A stretch of DNA of 64,000 nucleotides from Bradyrhizobium sp. 186 (GCF_023101685.1 NZ_CP082164.1:8804001-8868000), one strand, 5' to 3'. Shown: positions 10,846 through 20,778, counted from the first letter of the stretch. A program made the numbers and translations. The notes: generated by a model not told the origin, from the sequence alone.

Positions 10846-11089
10846 ATAATCCTCTCGAAGGTCAGTTTTTAAGCTCGCGCCAAGGTTGACAGCGATCACG
10901 GGAGCGACGGCCGGACAATCGCGTCGTCATGTCTGTTGATCCTACTTCCCTGCCATAGCCTCGGATAGCCAAGCGTGTCACGCATGGGATGCGGCTGCGA
11001 ATACCCTATTGTTTTGCGTCCTGCAGTTTTGGCGGTTATTCAGCGAGATGCGAGCAGTTTTTTGTGAGTCATGTCACTTGCCGGGCTGC
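10846..11089. other. Upstream region of racemase copy 1
   Basis: About 245 bp between the racemase-family gene and an IS481 remnant. No TGT-N10-ACA site or strong hairpin was seen. Confidence 0.4.
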
Positions 11090-11345
11090 TCGCGCTCGTA
11101 GTAACGCACCCGATCTGGGGGCCAGATCGCGATCCGGCTTAATCCCAAGCGGGCGAAGATGCGGCTGACCGTGGCCGGTGAACACTTCGACCTTCGTTGC
11201 AATCTGCTTGCCGGTGTAGCGCTGCCGGCTCAACGCCTCGACGGCCTCCAGGGGGCCGGCGGGTTTGGCTTAGCCATTACGCCTCGCACCGTCGCCTCTC
11301 GACCTTTGGGCGTCAAAGGCGCATTCTTGTTGAGTTCATCTGGTC
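11090..11345 (-). pseudogene. IS481-family transposase N-terminal fragment
   Basis: Read on the minus strand, the fragment gives KNAPLTPKGREATVR followed, after frame disruption, by VEALSRQRYTGKQIATKV and a diverged tail near PLGIKPDRDL. This is the helix-turn-helix N-terminus of IS481-type integrase-core transposases. The catalytic core is absent. Confidence 0.65.
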
Positions 11346-11414
11346 AGCACTGAAGCTTCGCAACCTCAGCTTCCTCGGTTCAGACCAGATGGACAACCTC
11401 ATGCGAGACCAAAA

Positions 11415-12554
11415 CTAGGCCGCCCGCCATGCTATCCAACGCTCCTGGATATGATCCGCATTGGTCTTGCCGTCCGGGCGCTTAGCCACCAACCATGAGT
11501 CGTCTGAGAACACGACCTTCGAAGCGTTCTCAGGATTTATGCTGACCAGCGAGGCCAAATCGTGCGGCAGGTACTTGACCTGATTTATATTCGGCCCAGG
11601 ATAGCCTGTACCCTGCGTCCGCCCGGCCGCTATCTGCGCGCGGTTCCAAAAGGCGATCAGCTTTTGTGCGTTCGCCGTATTTGGCCCACCTTTTAGAATC
11701 ACTCCGTACATTACTCCCATGTTGGCTCCCTCCCAGGTAAATTTGATTGGCGTGCCCTGTTGGACCGCGGCGACCGCACGGCCATCGTAAATACTAGTCA
11801 TCGCATATTCGCGATTGATGAGGAGCTGAGGCGCCTCTCCACCAGCGACCCACCATTTAGCGATGTGCGGCTTGATTTCGTTGAGCTTTTCGAACGCGCG
11901 ATCAACCTTATCATCGGTAAGCGGAAAGACGTCGCTGTGCGCGACGCCCGCGGCGATGAGCGCAAATTCGATGTTAACCTTCCCGTTGGAACCGAACAGA
12001 CCCCGTGGTCCGGGATACTTCTTGACATCCCAGAAATCCCCCCAGTTCCGCGGGCCACCGTTCGGAAAAGCCCGTGTATCATAAGCGAGCACCATGCCGC
12101 TCTGTTCAGCCACAACTGCATCTTTGAGGCGCGTGCTCGCTGATGCACCCTCAAGCGACTCTTGATCCCACAGTCCGTAATCGATCGGCACGAACATCTC
12201 GGATTCGTGCATTGCTGGATAGTTAGCAGGCGACACATAAGCAATATCCCAATCGACGCGGCCAGCCTGGTGCATCGCCTTGATCTGAGGCTCGGCCAGG
12301 TCGGTAACCACATCCACAACCCTTATTCCTGTCGCCTTCGTAAACGGCTCATAGACATATCGCCGAATACCATCCGTATAGGAGCCGCCCCAACTCAAAA
12401 CGACGACTTCACCGGCCCCGGCAAGTTTTTCCTGCGCCCAAGCGCTAGTGGCTTCTACGACGAATGGTACGCTCAGAAAGGCCGCGGTTGACTGCAGCAC
12501 TGAGCGGCGGCTCAGGCCGCAAAATGAACGGTTGCCGGAATACTGTTTCGTCAT
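11415..12554 (-). CDS. Tat-exported ABC transporter solute-binding protein (PotD-like)
   Basis: A 379-residue extracellular solute-binding protein of the spermidine/putrescine and iron(III) group, which delivers ligand to an ABC permease from the periplasm. The start is ATG 12554 with GGGGAAG upstream. The N-terminus carries SRRSVLQ, a twin-arginine-like motif, then a hydrophobic segment and a likely cleavage site after SAWA. The mature part has VVLSWGGSYTDGIRRYVYEPF, typical of the family's first lobe. No permease or ATPase gene is in the window, so transport would need partners elsewhere. A truncated paralogue lies at 39356. The racemase-family gene downstream suggests uptake for catabolism; that is inference. 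Confidence 0.85.
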   Translation of the reverse strand: MTKQYSGNRSFCGLSRRSVLQSTAAFLSVPFVVEATSAWAQEKLAGAGEVVVLSWGGSYTDGIRRYVYEPFTKATGIRVVDVVTDLAEPQIKAMHQAGRVDWDIAYVSPANYPAMHESEMFVPIDYGLWDQESLEGASASTRLKDAVVAEQSGMVLAYDTRAFPNGGPRNWGDFWDVKKYPGPRGLFGSNGKVNIEFALIAAGVAHSDVFPLTDDKVDRAFEKLNEIKPHIAKWWVAGGEAPQLLINREYAMTSIYDGRAVAAVQQGTPIKFTWEGANMGVMYGVILKGGPNTANAQKLIAFWNRAQIAAGRTQGTGYPGPNINQVKYLPHDLASLVSINPENASKVVFSDDSWLVAKRPDGKTNADHIQERWIAWRAA

Positions 12555-12729
12555 GACGCTTCCCCAGGCAGTATGCAGCCAAGTTGTCTGTGCCTCACTC
12601 GTAAGACGTAGCGAAGCACAAAGGCAGCAAAAATCGGCCCTCAATGAAGAAATCCTGCAAACGAGGAATGCAGCTGCCGATCGATGCCTCAAGTCGTCAC
12701 CTCCAGAGTAATCGCCAAACTGAGGCCGT

Positions 12730-13535
12730 TCAGGCTTTGAAGTGCCAGGGCATCAGAGCATCGTACTGATTTTGCGTGAGCCAAGCGTGCGGATCGTCGA
12801 TCTTCGCGCCTACACAAGCGTTGCCATGGTCGCCCAGGTCTGGTCCGCCGCCATGACTGCCCGCGAAGGCACAGTTTTTTGCGTCGATTTGCTGCCGTGG
12901 CCACATCGACGATGTTGAAATCGATCTTGATGCGACGGCTCAGGAAGCGCTCGAGGGGCTATGCGTCTGGATGTGGCATAGCCCGTCCTTTACGAGTTGG
13001 GGCTCGCCCGACAGGCGCGGCAGCTGCTTGTCCCACAACTCAAATAACGCCGCGACATTCCTGGAGCGCATTCACCCGAATCTTAGGAATTTGACCGAGG
13101 ATGTCGGCCTCGATCTCCCACAGCCCTGCCATCTTGGAGGGGGTCTGGGTCGGCAGGCACGAGCTCTCGTTGACTGAGGCTCTTAGAACCGCCTCGTGAC
13201 GGATAAAGCACGCTACCAGCTTCACGCACTCATTACCACCTGCTGACTTGGCGACCCGATTGTAGACTGCATATCGGTTGAGCGCAGGATTTCGTTAAAA
13301 CCCGCTAAATGGTCGATCGTCGTGTGCATAAGCCCACAGCCAAGCCTTTTGCGTCTTGCCGAATACCGGACCGAGCGTTGGCAGAGTCGTCACGTCGGCG
13401 ACTATCCACTCGCTCTAGTTGATCTTCTGTATCCGTAGGGCGCCGTGTTGAGCGTCCCCGTTCGTTGATGCAAGAAGCCGTAAGACCGATCGCTGTTGAA
13501 CTACGTCGGGCCGACGTTGCCGGAATGAATGTCAC
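12730..13535 (-). pseudogene. IS66 transposase (TnpC) remnant, multiply frameshifted
   Basis: Segments in different minus-strand frames reproduce the second half of an IS66 TnpC: TLPTLGPVFGKTQKAWLWAYA and then HDDRPF near 13,330-13,400, NRYAVYNRVAKSAGGNE near 13,270, GLWEIEADILG near 13,130, LFELWDKQLPRLSG near 13,050, and DDPHAWLTQNQYDALMPWHF up to the TGA at 12730. Several frameshifts and decayed motifs show an old remnant. It lies between the solute-binding protein gene and aminotransferase copy 2. Confidence 0.65.
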
Positions 13536-13561
13536 GCGGCACTCGTGACGAATTAGGAAAT

Positions 13562-14860
13562 AGGGCTAGGGGCGAACACGTTCTCCGAGATGCGCGATAG
13601 CGGCTTCTATGCCGCCTTTACCATGAGGGATTCCTATCGCCTTGAGCCCGATCTCAACCACGCCCAGAGCGCCCAAAATCATTGGTGCGTTGACATGGCC
13701 CATATGGGCGATACGAAACGCCCGCCCCTGGAGATTACTGATGCCGATGCCAAGGACCACGCCGCATTTGTCGTTGCAGTAATGATGGAGCCTCATCGGA
13801 TCATAACCGCTGCCCATAAGCACGGTCGTGACCACATTGGATCGCTCTGAATCCTCGCGGATGTTGAAGCTGAGCACGTGCCTCTCACTCCACACCGCCA
13901 CCGCACGTCGCACCGCTTCGGCGAGCAGTTGATGACGACCGAAAACGTTCTCCAATCCCTCATCGAACAGCATGTCGACGGCCTGGCGGAGTGCGAAGAG
14001 CAGGTGTACCGGTGGAGTTCCGGCGTAGCGCCGGTAGTGCTCGATACCGTCGCGCTCAGTCCAGTCCCAATAGGGCGTGCGCATGTTGGCCGCCTGATGA
14101 ACGGCACTCGCGCGCTCGCTGACGGCAACGAAGCCGAGTCCCGGTGGCGTCATTAATCCTTTCTGCGAACCGGACATCGCGACATCGATGCCCCATTTGT
14201 CCATCTCAAACGGCATGCAGCCGAGGGAGGCCACGGCGTCGACCATGTAGAGCGCGGGATGGCCAGCCGCACGGATCGTCTTTCCGATCTTCTCGATGTC
14301 GTTCACGACACCAGAAGCGGTGTCGACTTGTGTGACGAGAATAGCTTTGATGGTGTGATCCTTATCGGCGCGCAACAGCGCCTCAACCTCACTGGCGCGC
14401 ACCGCGCGGGTCCAGTCTCCTCTGAGCACCTCCACCTTAGCGCCCATAGCGCGCGCGGCATTACCCCACCCGACCGCGAAACTGCCGCTCTCCAGGACCA
14501 ACACCTTGTCGCCGCGCGAGAGCACATTGGAGAGCACAGCTTCCCAGGCGCCATGGCCGTTGGCGATATAGATGTAGGATTTTCCCTTGGTCGCAAACAA
14601 CTTCGACAGATCGCGCAACAGGCCTTCGGTCAAATCGACCATTGGCTTGGAATAGATGTCGAGCGCCGGCCGGTGCATGGCGCGTAGCACCTCGTCAGGT
14701 ATGGTCGTAGGCCCCGGAAGGGCAAGAAACTCGCGGCCGGCACGTACAGTCATGGAAACTGCCCCTTGGTTGGACAACCACTTGTAATCGGATCAGGGGG
14801 TTGAAACTTGCGAACCACAGTCGAAAAACCGCAGAAGTTCAGCGATGCAGACCGAAACTG
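13562..14860. repeat. Segmental duplication, copy 2
   Basis: Same orientation and nearly identical to 1582-2880. Visible differences are near the gene start (Thr instead of Ile at the second residue, and a changed base at 14766). The left boundary is sharp at 13562, directly after the IS66 remnant. Confidence 0.9.
13566..14753 (-). CDS. Class V aminotransferase (serine/alanine-glyoxylate type), copy 2
   Basis: The protein is essentially identical to copy 1 (1586-2773), starting MTVRAGREFLALPGP from ATG 14753. The PLP Lys in SGSQKG and the Asp of MVDAVASLG are intact, so both copies should be functional if transcribed. The shared upstream block could bring a common promoter, but none was identified with confidence. 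The near-identity implies a recent duplication or gene conversion. Confidence 0.85.
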   Translation of the reverse strand: MTVRAGREFLALPGPTTIPDEVLRAMHRPALDIYSKPMVDLTEGLLRDLSKLFATKGKSYIYIANGHGAWEAVLSNVLSRGDKVLVLESGSFAVGWGNAARAMGAKVEVLRGDWTRAVRASEVEALLRADKDHTIKAILVTQVDTASGVVNDIEKIGKTIRAAGHPALYMVDAVASLGCMPFEMDKWGIDVAMSGSQKGLMTPPGLGFVAVSERASAVHQAANMRTPYWDWTERDGIEHYRRYAGTPPVHLLFALRQAVDMLFDEGLENVFGRHQLLAEAVRRAVAVWSERHVLSFNIREDSERSNVVTTVLMGSGYDPMRLHHYCNDKCGVVLGIGISNLQGRAFRIAHMGHVNAPMILGALGVVEIGLKAIGIPHGKGGIEAAIAHLGERVRP

Positions 14861-14889
14861 CGCAGGATTCCAAATGTAAGCGCCTCGAG

Positions 14890-15513
14890 ACCTTCATCGG
14901 GGTCGGCGCCACTCGGCCGAGGAATCGAATCCGGTAGGCACACGGCCGGTCCGAATCTTTAGAACCCATCCATTCTTGCCTTCTTTGCGCGACGACGAAA
15001 TTCTGCACGGCTCTGCCACGTCGGAAAGGTAGTAAGAAATTCCGGGTTTGACATCTCCAAAGATCCAAGAGGCTCGGCTCCATGAGGAGAACCTGCATCC
15101 ACTCATTCTTCTTGGAGAAAATGCGCGGGAGATGGATGAGCATCACCGCCAAGCGGCGCCATTAAGAGGCTATACGAGCGTCATCGGAGCTGATTCGCCA
15201 GAGCTTACACCACGAGTTGAAAAATCGTCTGAAGCAGTGGCACCCCTGGAGCGAGGGCGTGGGTTGTTGCGAGCAGCACCATCTGAATCTGCATGGGAAT
15301 TCGAGTCCGGAGAGAACAAACTGGCGTGTTTTTCATTAATTGGCTTGGGTCAGGGCATGACTGCACCGGGCGTGTCGTACCTCAAACGGTCTTCATCGGA
15401 CCACTTTAAGAGATCCACCATCTATGGGCGGACGCAACTGAAACCACCACAACACTGAAGTGGCTATTCACGGTGGCGGCTCCGTGCGAATTACACCAAC
15501 GTCGAAAGGATGA
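14890..15513. other. Intergenic upstream of ALDH remnant
   Basis: About 620 bp with no recognisable gene. A GG-N10-GC spacing occurs at 15238-15252 but the -12 half is poor and no activator site precedes it, so no promoter is called. Confidence 0.4.
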
Positions 15514-16042
15514 TATGGTCAATCGATCGCAATTTTACATAGATGGCGCTTGGATCGATCCCACGTTGCGAAAGCAATGCGTGCAGTCAATCCAGCGATC
15601 GCTGGGAAAATGTATGAGGTAGCGCTCGGCTCAAAAGCTGATGTCGACAAGGCGGTCATCGCGGCTAGAGATCGGCGATGCCATTCTGACGAGATAGCGC
15701 CCCGCTCGAGATGGCGGAGCAGATGCAGTCTAACTCCGCCATCGGCCATCTCACAACCACGCTCAACGTGCTCAGGACCTACTCCTTCGAGGAGCGCATT
15801 GGCGGTACGGTTGTGGTTCGCGAGCCTATCGGCGTTGTGGGGATCATCACGCCCTGGAAATGGCCAATGAGTCAGATAGCCTGCAAAGTAGCGCCAGCGC
15901 TTGCCTGCCGGCTGTACAATGATTCTCAAGCCGTCGGAATTCGCGCCCACTTGTGCCCTAATATTCGCGGAAATCCTTCACGACGCCGGCGTACCGAAGA
16001 GTGTATTCAATCTAGGTCATCGTTTCCATGGTTCGAATCATA
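15514..16042 (+). pseudogene. Aldehyde dehydrogenase, 5' fragment
   Basis: The ATG at 15514 has AAAGGATGAT upstream and starts MVNRSQFYIDGAWIDP, the usual ALDH N-terminus. Frameshifts follow; successive frames give VALGSKADVDKAVIAARD, TYSFEERIGGTVVVREPIG, VVGIITPWKWPM (the conserved FNFP-type region) and ILKPSEFAPTCALIFAEIL. The reading ends where the IS630 transposase begins, before the catalytic Glu and Cys. The gene was inactivated by indels and the IS630 insertion. It was probably an NAD-dependent oxidation step of a catabolic set, given its neighbours. Confidence 0.8.
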
Positions 16043-17188
16043 TCAGGCTGCGTCGGCAAGCTTATAAGACCAGGTGTGGATGACGGGATGGCGATTGACG
16101 TCGTCGATGCCGGCCATGATGCGTTCCTTGAGTTCGTGCTTTGATGTCACTCGGATGTGACGCAGGACAGAGCGGGCAAACTTGGAGAAGAAGCCCTCGA
16201 TGAGGTTGAGCCAGGAGCCGTGCTTTGGCGTGAACGTAAAGTCGAAGCGGCCTGCCGGTCGGGTGTCGAGCCAGGCTCTGGTTTCCCTCGAGATGTGTGC
16301 CGAATGATTGTCGAGGATCAGCTTGATCGCGGTGCTGGCCGGATAGGCGGCATCGAGAAGCTTGAGGAATTCGATGAACTCGCGGCTGCGGTGGCGATCT
16401 CTGACGAGCGCGTGGACCTTTCCGGTGAGCAGATCGATCCCGGCCAACAGGCTGAGCGTGCCATGGCGTTTGTACTCATGATCCCGCGCAAAGGTGGCGT
16501 GGATGCCGGGCTCAGGCGGCAAATCCGGCGCCGTGGTCGCGATGGCCTGAATTCCCGGCTTCTCGTCGCAAGAGACGATCGCCACCGGTTTTCCCCGCTC
16601 CTTGGATCTGGCAGGGGCTTTTTTCAGGACATCGACTTCACGATAGACGCACAGAACCTCCGCCATCTTCTGTTCGAACGCGGCGTCGCGATTTTCAAGA
16701 TAGTAGCGCACCTTGTGCGGCTTGATTGCCTCTTGGCCGAGAAGCTTGCACACCGTGCCTTGAACCAGACGGGCGAGACATTCGTGCCCCGCCGCCGGTC
16801 CGTGCTCGCGCGCATGACGGGCCAAAAGCCGCGTCGTCCACAGCTCGTGTGGATAGCCGTGCTCCTTGGCCTTGTCGCACGCCAAAGACACCAACCAGGC
16901 CTTGGCCTCAGGCGTGATCACCGGCTCCCTGCCCGGCCGCGGTCGGTCGTCGAGTGCCGCCAGTGCGCCGTACGCCACGGCTCGCTCGACGCAGCGTTGG
17001 ACCGTCTGATGGTGCACGCGAAGCCGTTGTCCCACGGCAAAGAACGATGGCTGTTCGAGGTAGGCGAGCAGCATCGCTGCCCGCGACACCCGGCTCGCCG
17101 GTTCCGTTCTCGACCGCGAAAGAGCCGTCAACACTTCAGCCTCCTCATCGGTCAGCGCCAACTCGACCGCTTGCCGCCACTTCGCCAT
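16043..17188 (-). CDS. IS630-family transposase, complete
   Basis: A 381-residue IS630/Tc1-mariner-type transposase. An N-terminal helix-turn-helix pair (AVGQRLRVHHQTVQRCVERA) is followed by the DDE domain with VSCDEKPGIQA, LILDNHSAHISRE and WLNLIEGFFSKFARSVL, giving the D, D and E residues. The start ATG 17188 gives MAKWRQAVELAL. No frameshift is visible. The stop lies directly at the broken end of the ALDH gene, so the element interrupted it. IS630 elements target TA; the terminal repeats were not delimited. Confidence 0.88.
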   Translation of the reverse strand: MAKWRQAVELALTDEEAEVLTALSRSRTEPASRVSRAAMLLAYLEQPSFFAVGQRLRVHHQTVQRCVERAVAYGALAALDDRPRPGREPVITPEAKAWLVSLACDKAKEHGYPHELWTTRLLARHAREHGPAAGHECLARLVQGTVCKLLGQEAIKPHKVRYYLENRDAAFEQKMAEVLCVYREVDVLKKAPARSKERGKPVAIVSCDEKPGIQAIATTAPDLPPEPGIHATFARDHEYKRHGTLSLLAGIDLLTGKVHALVRDRHRSREFIEFLKLLDAAYPASTAIKLILDNHSAHISRETRAWLDTRPAGRFDFTFTPKHGSWLNLIEGFFSKFARSVLRHIRVTSKHELKERIMAGIDDVNRHPVIHTWSYKLADAA

Positions 17189-17507
17189 GACGCCACTCCT
17201 CGTTCAGCCAAACACAAACGAGGAATCCCGCAACAAATCATCCGTTCCATCACTGCCGATTTCATGGAATCGGTCGTCTAGTTAGTCGTCCGTGAACAAG
17301 GCGCTACGCGATTGAGCGGGAGTCTGTTTTTCGGATTCGGGGCCGTTTGAGATTGCAGGGATTTGGAGCTTGAGGCCGCCAAACCCTGCAAATTCGCTCT
17401 GTGGATTGAACGAAGCCGCTGCCGCGGCGTGAGGGGCAAGGTGGCGTAGATCGCCTCCTGGCTGAGAGGATGTGGGTGTTGGACCCCCCTCAGACAGGAG
17501 TATCGAG
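17189..17507. other. Region between IS630 and recombinase pair
   Basis: About 320 bp with no coding motif. It contains the right flank of IS630 and the leader of the tyrosine recombinase gene, with a GGAG ribosome site just before 17508. Confidence 0.45.
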
Positions 17508-18256
17508 ATGGCCGATTTGAGCCCTCTTCGCCGCCGCATGATGGAAGACATGACCGTCCGCAATCTGTCGCCGGCGACGCAACGATCCTACATCAGCGCG
17601 GTTTCGAAGTTCAGCCGCTATTTTGGCCGATCGCCTGACCGGTTGGAGCTGGAAGACGTCCGCGCCTTCCAGGTGCATCTGGTCTCGACCGGCATCTCAT
17701 GGCCGGCGCTGAACCAGATCGTCTGTGCGGTACGGTTTGTCTACGGCGTCACGCTCGGCGAGGCGCTCATCCCGGAGCGCATTCCCTATGCGCGAGAACC
17801 GCGCAAGCTGCCGGTCGTGCTCAGCGCCGACGAAGTGGTTCAGTTCCTCGAGGCCGTGTCCAGCCTGAAGAGCCGCGCCGCGCTCACCACGGCCTATGCG
17901 GCCGGACTCAGGGCCTCCGAAGTCGCGGGACTGCGGATCGAAGACATCGACAGCGCCCGCGGCGTCATCCAGGTGCGCCACGGCAAGGGCGCGAAGGATC
18001 GCAACGTGATGCTGTCGCCCCAGCTGCTGGGCATCCTGCGCACCTACTGGCGGCTCGCCCGGCCGCGGCTTTATCTGTTCCCTGGTCGTGACGAAGATCA
18101 TCCGATCGATCAGACCGTGTTGCACGCCGCCTGTCGGTCGGCGGTGAAGGCTGCGGGCCTGACCAAGCGCGTCACGCTCCACACGCTGCGCCACAGCTTC
18201 GCGACGCATCTTCTCGAGAACGGAACCGATATCCGGATCATCCAGGTCTTGCTCGG
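17508..18256 (+). pseudogene. Tyrosine recombinase (XerC/D-like), interrupted: N-terminal and core part
   Basis: The frame starts MADLSPLRRRMMEDMTVRNLSP, a SAM-like core-binding domain, and continues into the catalytic domain with GLRASEVAGL (first Arg) and HTLRHSFATHLLENGTD (H-x-x-R). Family homology stops at IQVLLG near 18256, before the catalytic Tyr. The missing C-terminus, including the Tyr, lies at 20810-20926 beyond an inserted serine-recombinase cassette. It is the first gene of a two-gene IS91-like element, as at 52193-53074. Confidence 0.9.
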
Positions 18257-18288
18257 AAGGGCGACATACTGCCCGCGAACAACAGGCT

Positions 18289-18561
18289 GAAGCACGCATC
18301 ACTTACCGATTTCATCCTCGCTTCGGGGAGACGGTAGGTGTCAGGCGGCGGCTTGAGCGAGGTGGCGCCGCGTTTCTCGTTGTTCACCAACTTGACGGCA
18401 CCTTTGCCTGCCTTCCGGCGTGGATGACTGACGAGGCTGCGTCCCGATTCGAGATCAGCGTTGAGCCGCATTTTCCCCTGAATGTTCTTCGCTCCCTACG
18501 AGGTCGATGCGCTTCTAGGCTTTCTGGCGTCCGAATCAAAAACGGAGCGACTAGAGAATGA
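18289..18561 (+). CDS. Small DUF5372-like cassette protein
   Basis: The frame reads EARITYRFHPRFGETVGVRRRL, FLVVHQLDGTFACLPAWMTDEAASRFE and PHFPLNVLRSL, the pattern of the short proteins that precede large serine recombinases in rhizobial cassettes. I see no ATG, GTG or TTG in frame between the cassette edge and this block, so the start is unresolved and the coordinates give the homologous part. Its TGA overlaps the next ORF's ATG (ATGA at 18558). Function unknown. Confidence 0.55.
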   Translation, partial: EARITYRFHPRFGETVGVRRRLERGGAAFLVVHQLDGTFACLPAWMTDEAASRFEISVEPHFPLNVLRSLRGRCASRLSGVRIKNGATRE

Positions 18562-18740
18562 CGCAGCGATCCGAGAATTTCCAGCCAAGCCTGTTCGAGG
18601 CCGAGCGACCGTGCGTCGAACTGCGTGCAGCTCAAAAGAGCGAGCTCGCGATGGTCATCGAGGTGCTGCTGCGCGAGATCGCGGCGGCGCTGGCAAAGGC
18701 GGCAAGCGGGGGGAGCGGCGATGACCAAAATCACGACTGA
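18558..18740 (+). CDS. Short conserved cassette ORF between DUF5372 and recombinase
   Basis: A 60-residue ORF starting MTQRSENFQPSLFEAE. Its start codon overlaps the preceding stop, and its end overlaps the recombinase start at 18721 by 20 bp, indicating translational coupling. The helical middle (SELAMVIEVLLREIAAAL) resembles the equivalent ORF at 40565. Function unknown; its fixed position suggests an accessory role in recombination. Confidence 0.55.
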   Translation: MTQRSENFQPSLFEAERPCVELRAAQKSELAMVIEVLLREIAAALAKAASGGSGDDQNHD

Positions 18741-20778
18741 GCATCTCGCCCGCAACGCCTGCGTCTACATCCGGCAATCGACAGCAGACCAGCTCGCGCA
18801 TAATCATGAGAGCCGACGGCGCCAATACGGCCTCGTCGATCGCGCCAAGCAGCTTGGCTGGAGCAACGTCGAAGTCATCGACGACGACCTCGGCCGGTCC
18901 GGCGGCGGCATCGCGCGTCCCGGCTTCGAGCGGCTGCTTGCAACGATCTGCGACGGCCGTGTCGGCGCTGTGCTCGCGATCGAGGCGTCGCGTCTTGCCC
19001 GTAATGGCCGCGACTGGCATACGCTGATCGAGTTCTGTGGATTGGTCGGCACGCTCATCGTCGACGAGGACGGAATCTACGATCCTCGCCATCCCAACGA
19101 TCGGCTGCTGCTTGGCATGAAGGGCACGATGAGCGAGCTTGAACTCTCGATGTTCCGCCACCGCTCGCAGGAAGCGCTGAAGCAGAAGGCGCGCCGCGGC
19201 GCGCTGGTCCTCGGTGTCGCCGCCGGCTATGTGAAGATCGGTCGCGATCGCATAGAGAAGAATCCGGACAAACGCGTGCAGGACGCCCTGCAGCTGGTCT
19301 TCACCAAGTTCGCCGAGCTGCAAAGTGCTAGACAGGTGCACATCTGGCTGAGAGAGGAGGGCATCGAGCTGCCGGTCAAGTCGCGCCAAGGAGAGGCGCA
19401 CGGCGTCGTGTGGCGACTGCCGGCCTACAACATCGTGCACAACATCCTGACCAATCCGATCTATGCAGGTGCCTACGCGTTCGGGCGCACGACGAGCCGT
19501 GTGAGTGTCAAAGGTGGACGCAAGCATGTCCGGCGTGGTGTGCAAAAGCCCATGGCGGAATGGGATGTCTTGATCAAGGATCACCACGCGGCCTACATCA
19601 CCTGGGACGAGTTCGAGCACAACCTCGAGGTGATCGCCAACAATGCGACCGGCATGAGCAGCGCACTCGCTCGCGGAGCAGCTCGTAAAGGCGAGTTGCT
19701 GCTGCCCGGACTGCTGCGATGCGGCCACTGCGGCCGCAAGCTCCATGTGCACTACAGCGGCAAGATCGGCCGCTACAATTGCTACGGTGCGCGTACGAAC
19801 CACGGTGCCGCGCGCTGCATTTCGATCAGCGGCTTGAGCATCGACGCAGCGATCAGTAACGAGGTCCTGCGCGTGCTGAAGCCGCTCGGCGCCGAGGCAG
19901 CACTCAAAGCGATCAAGGCGCAATCGAGCACGACGACCGCGGCCGAGCGCCAGCTGGAGCTGTCGCTGCAGCAGGCGCGCTACGAAGCCGCGCACGCGCG
20001 CCGACAGTACGACGCCGTCGACCCGGCAAACCGGCTGGTCGCCGGCGAGCTGGAGCGCCGCTGGAACGAGGCATTGCAGGCTGTCGCAAAGCTTGAAGGA
20101 GAGATCGCCGCCCTGATTGCGCGCCGTCCGCCGCCGTTCGGTGAGCCGGAGCGCCAGCAATTGGTGGCGCTCGGTGCTGATCTGGAGCGCGCCTGGTTGC
20201 ATCCCGCTGCAACCGCCGCAACGCGCAAGCGTATCCTTCGCGCGGCACTCACGGAGATCGTCGTGCGCAGGGACGGCGCAATCATCCATGCGGTCCTGCA
20301 CTGGCAAGGCGGCGATCATACCCAACTGCAAGTCAAACAGCGACTGAATGCGGCCGGCCGGCACAATCCACGCATCCCCGACGACACGATCGCACTCGTG
20401 CGTGAGCTGGCGCGGCTGATGCCCGATCGGCAGATCGCGCGCCTGCTCAATCGCGCTGGCGTGGAGACCGGGCACGGCAATGCCTGGACGCAAGAGCGCG
20501 TGTGCGGCTTCCGCAATCACCACGACATCGCCGTCTTCCGCGACGGCGAGTGGGCGGAGCGCGGCGAAATTACGCTCGAAGCGGCAGCAAAACTCATCGG
20601 CGTCTGCAACATGACGGCCTTGCGTATGCTCCGCCGCGGCGACATCAAAGGCCGACAAGCTTGCGCGGGCGCGCCTTGGGTGATCAGGGCCGAGGACTTG
20701 GCAGGTTTCGCCAAGGGAAAGCGTCGGAAGCCTCCGCTAACACAAAATACCACGCAGCGGGTCCTTGACTTTCAATGA
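18721..20778 (+). CDS. Large serine recombinase
   Basis: A 685-residue serine integrase/resolvase. The start ATG 18721 follows GGGGAG. The N-terminal resolvase domain has VYIRQSTADQ with the nucleophilic Ser near residue 18, and EASRLARNGRDW, the second active-site Arg motif. A recombinase domain follows (YNIVHNILTNPIYAGAYAFGRT), then a zinc ribbon starting CGHCGRK near residue 335 with further Cys downstream, a coiled coil rich in Ala, Glu and Arg (residues 430-490), and a C-terminal helix-turn-helix region (TLEAAAKLIGV). All parts are in frame. It probably catalysed insertion of its own cassette into the tyrosine recombinase gene. Confidence 0.9.
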   Translation: MTKITTEHLARNACVYIRQSTADQLAHNHESRRRQYGLVDRAKQLGWSNVEVIDDDLGRSGGGIARPGFERLLATICDGRVGAVLAIEASRLARNGRDWHTLIEFCGLVGTLIVDEDGIYDPRHPNDRLLLGMKGTMSELELSMFRHRSQEALKQKARRGALVLGVAAGYVKIGRDRIEKNPDKRVQDALQLVFTKFAELQSARQVHIWLREEGIELPVKSRQGEAHGVVWRLPAYNIVHNILTNPIYAGAYAFGRTTSRVSVKGGRKHVRRGVQKPMAEWDVLIKDHHAAYITWDEFEHNLEVIANNATGMSSALARGAARKGELLLPGLLRCGHCGRKLHVHYSGKIGRYNCYGARTNHGAARCISISGLSIDAAISNEVLRVLKPLGAEAALKAIKAQSSTTTAAERQLELSLQQARYEAAHARRQYDAVDPANRLVAGELERRWNEALQAVAKLEGEIAALIARRPPPFGEPERQQLVALGADLERAWLHPAATAATRKRILRAALTEIVVRRDGAIIHAVLHWQGGDHTQLQVKQRLNAAGRHNPRIPDDTIALVRELARLMPDRQIARLLNRAGVETGHGNAWTQERVCGFRNHHDIAVFRDGEWAERGEITLEAAAKLIGVCNMTALRMLRRGDIKGRQACAGAPWVIRAEDLAGFAKGKRRKPPLTQNTTQRVLDFQ

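Noticed and set aside
12627..12640. Minus-strand GG-N10-GC with a TTTGCT-like -12 upstream of the solute-binding protein gene
   Set aside because: The -24 half fits poorly and no TGT-N10-ACA lies upstream within 200 bp, so a sigma-54 promoter is not supported.
15237..15253. TGGCACC followed by GC at sigma-54 spacing before the ALDH remnant
   Set aside because: The -12 half is GAGCG, and the only nearby TGT-N10-ACC is imperfect and lies downstream.
18655..20658. Long minus-strand open frame of 667 codons
   Set aside because: It is the shadow of the serine recombinase, which has catalytic motifs, a zinc ribbon and a ribosome site.
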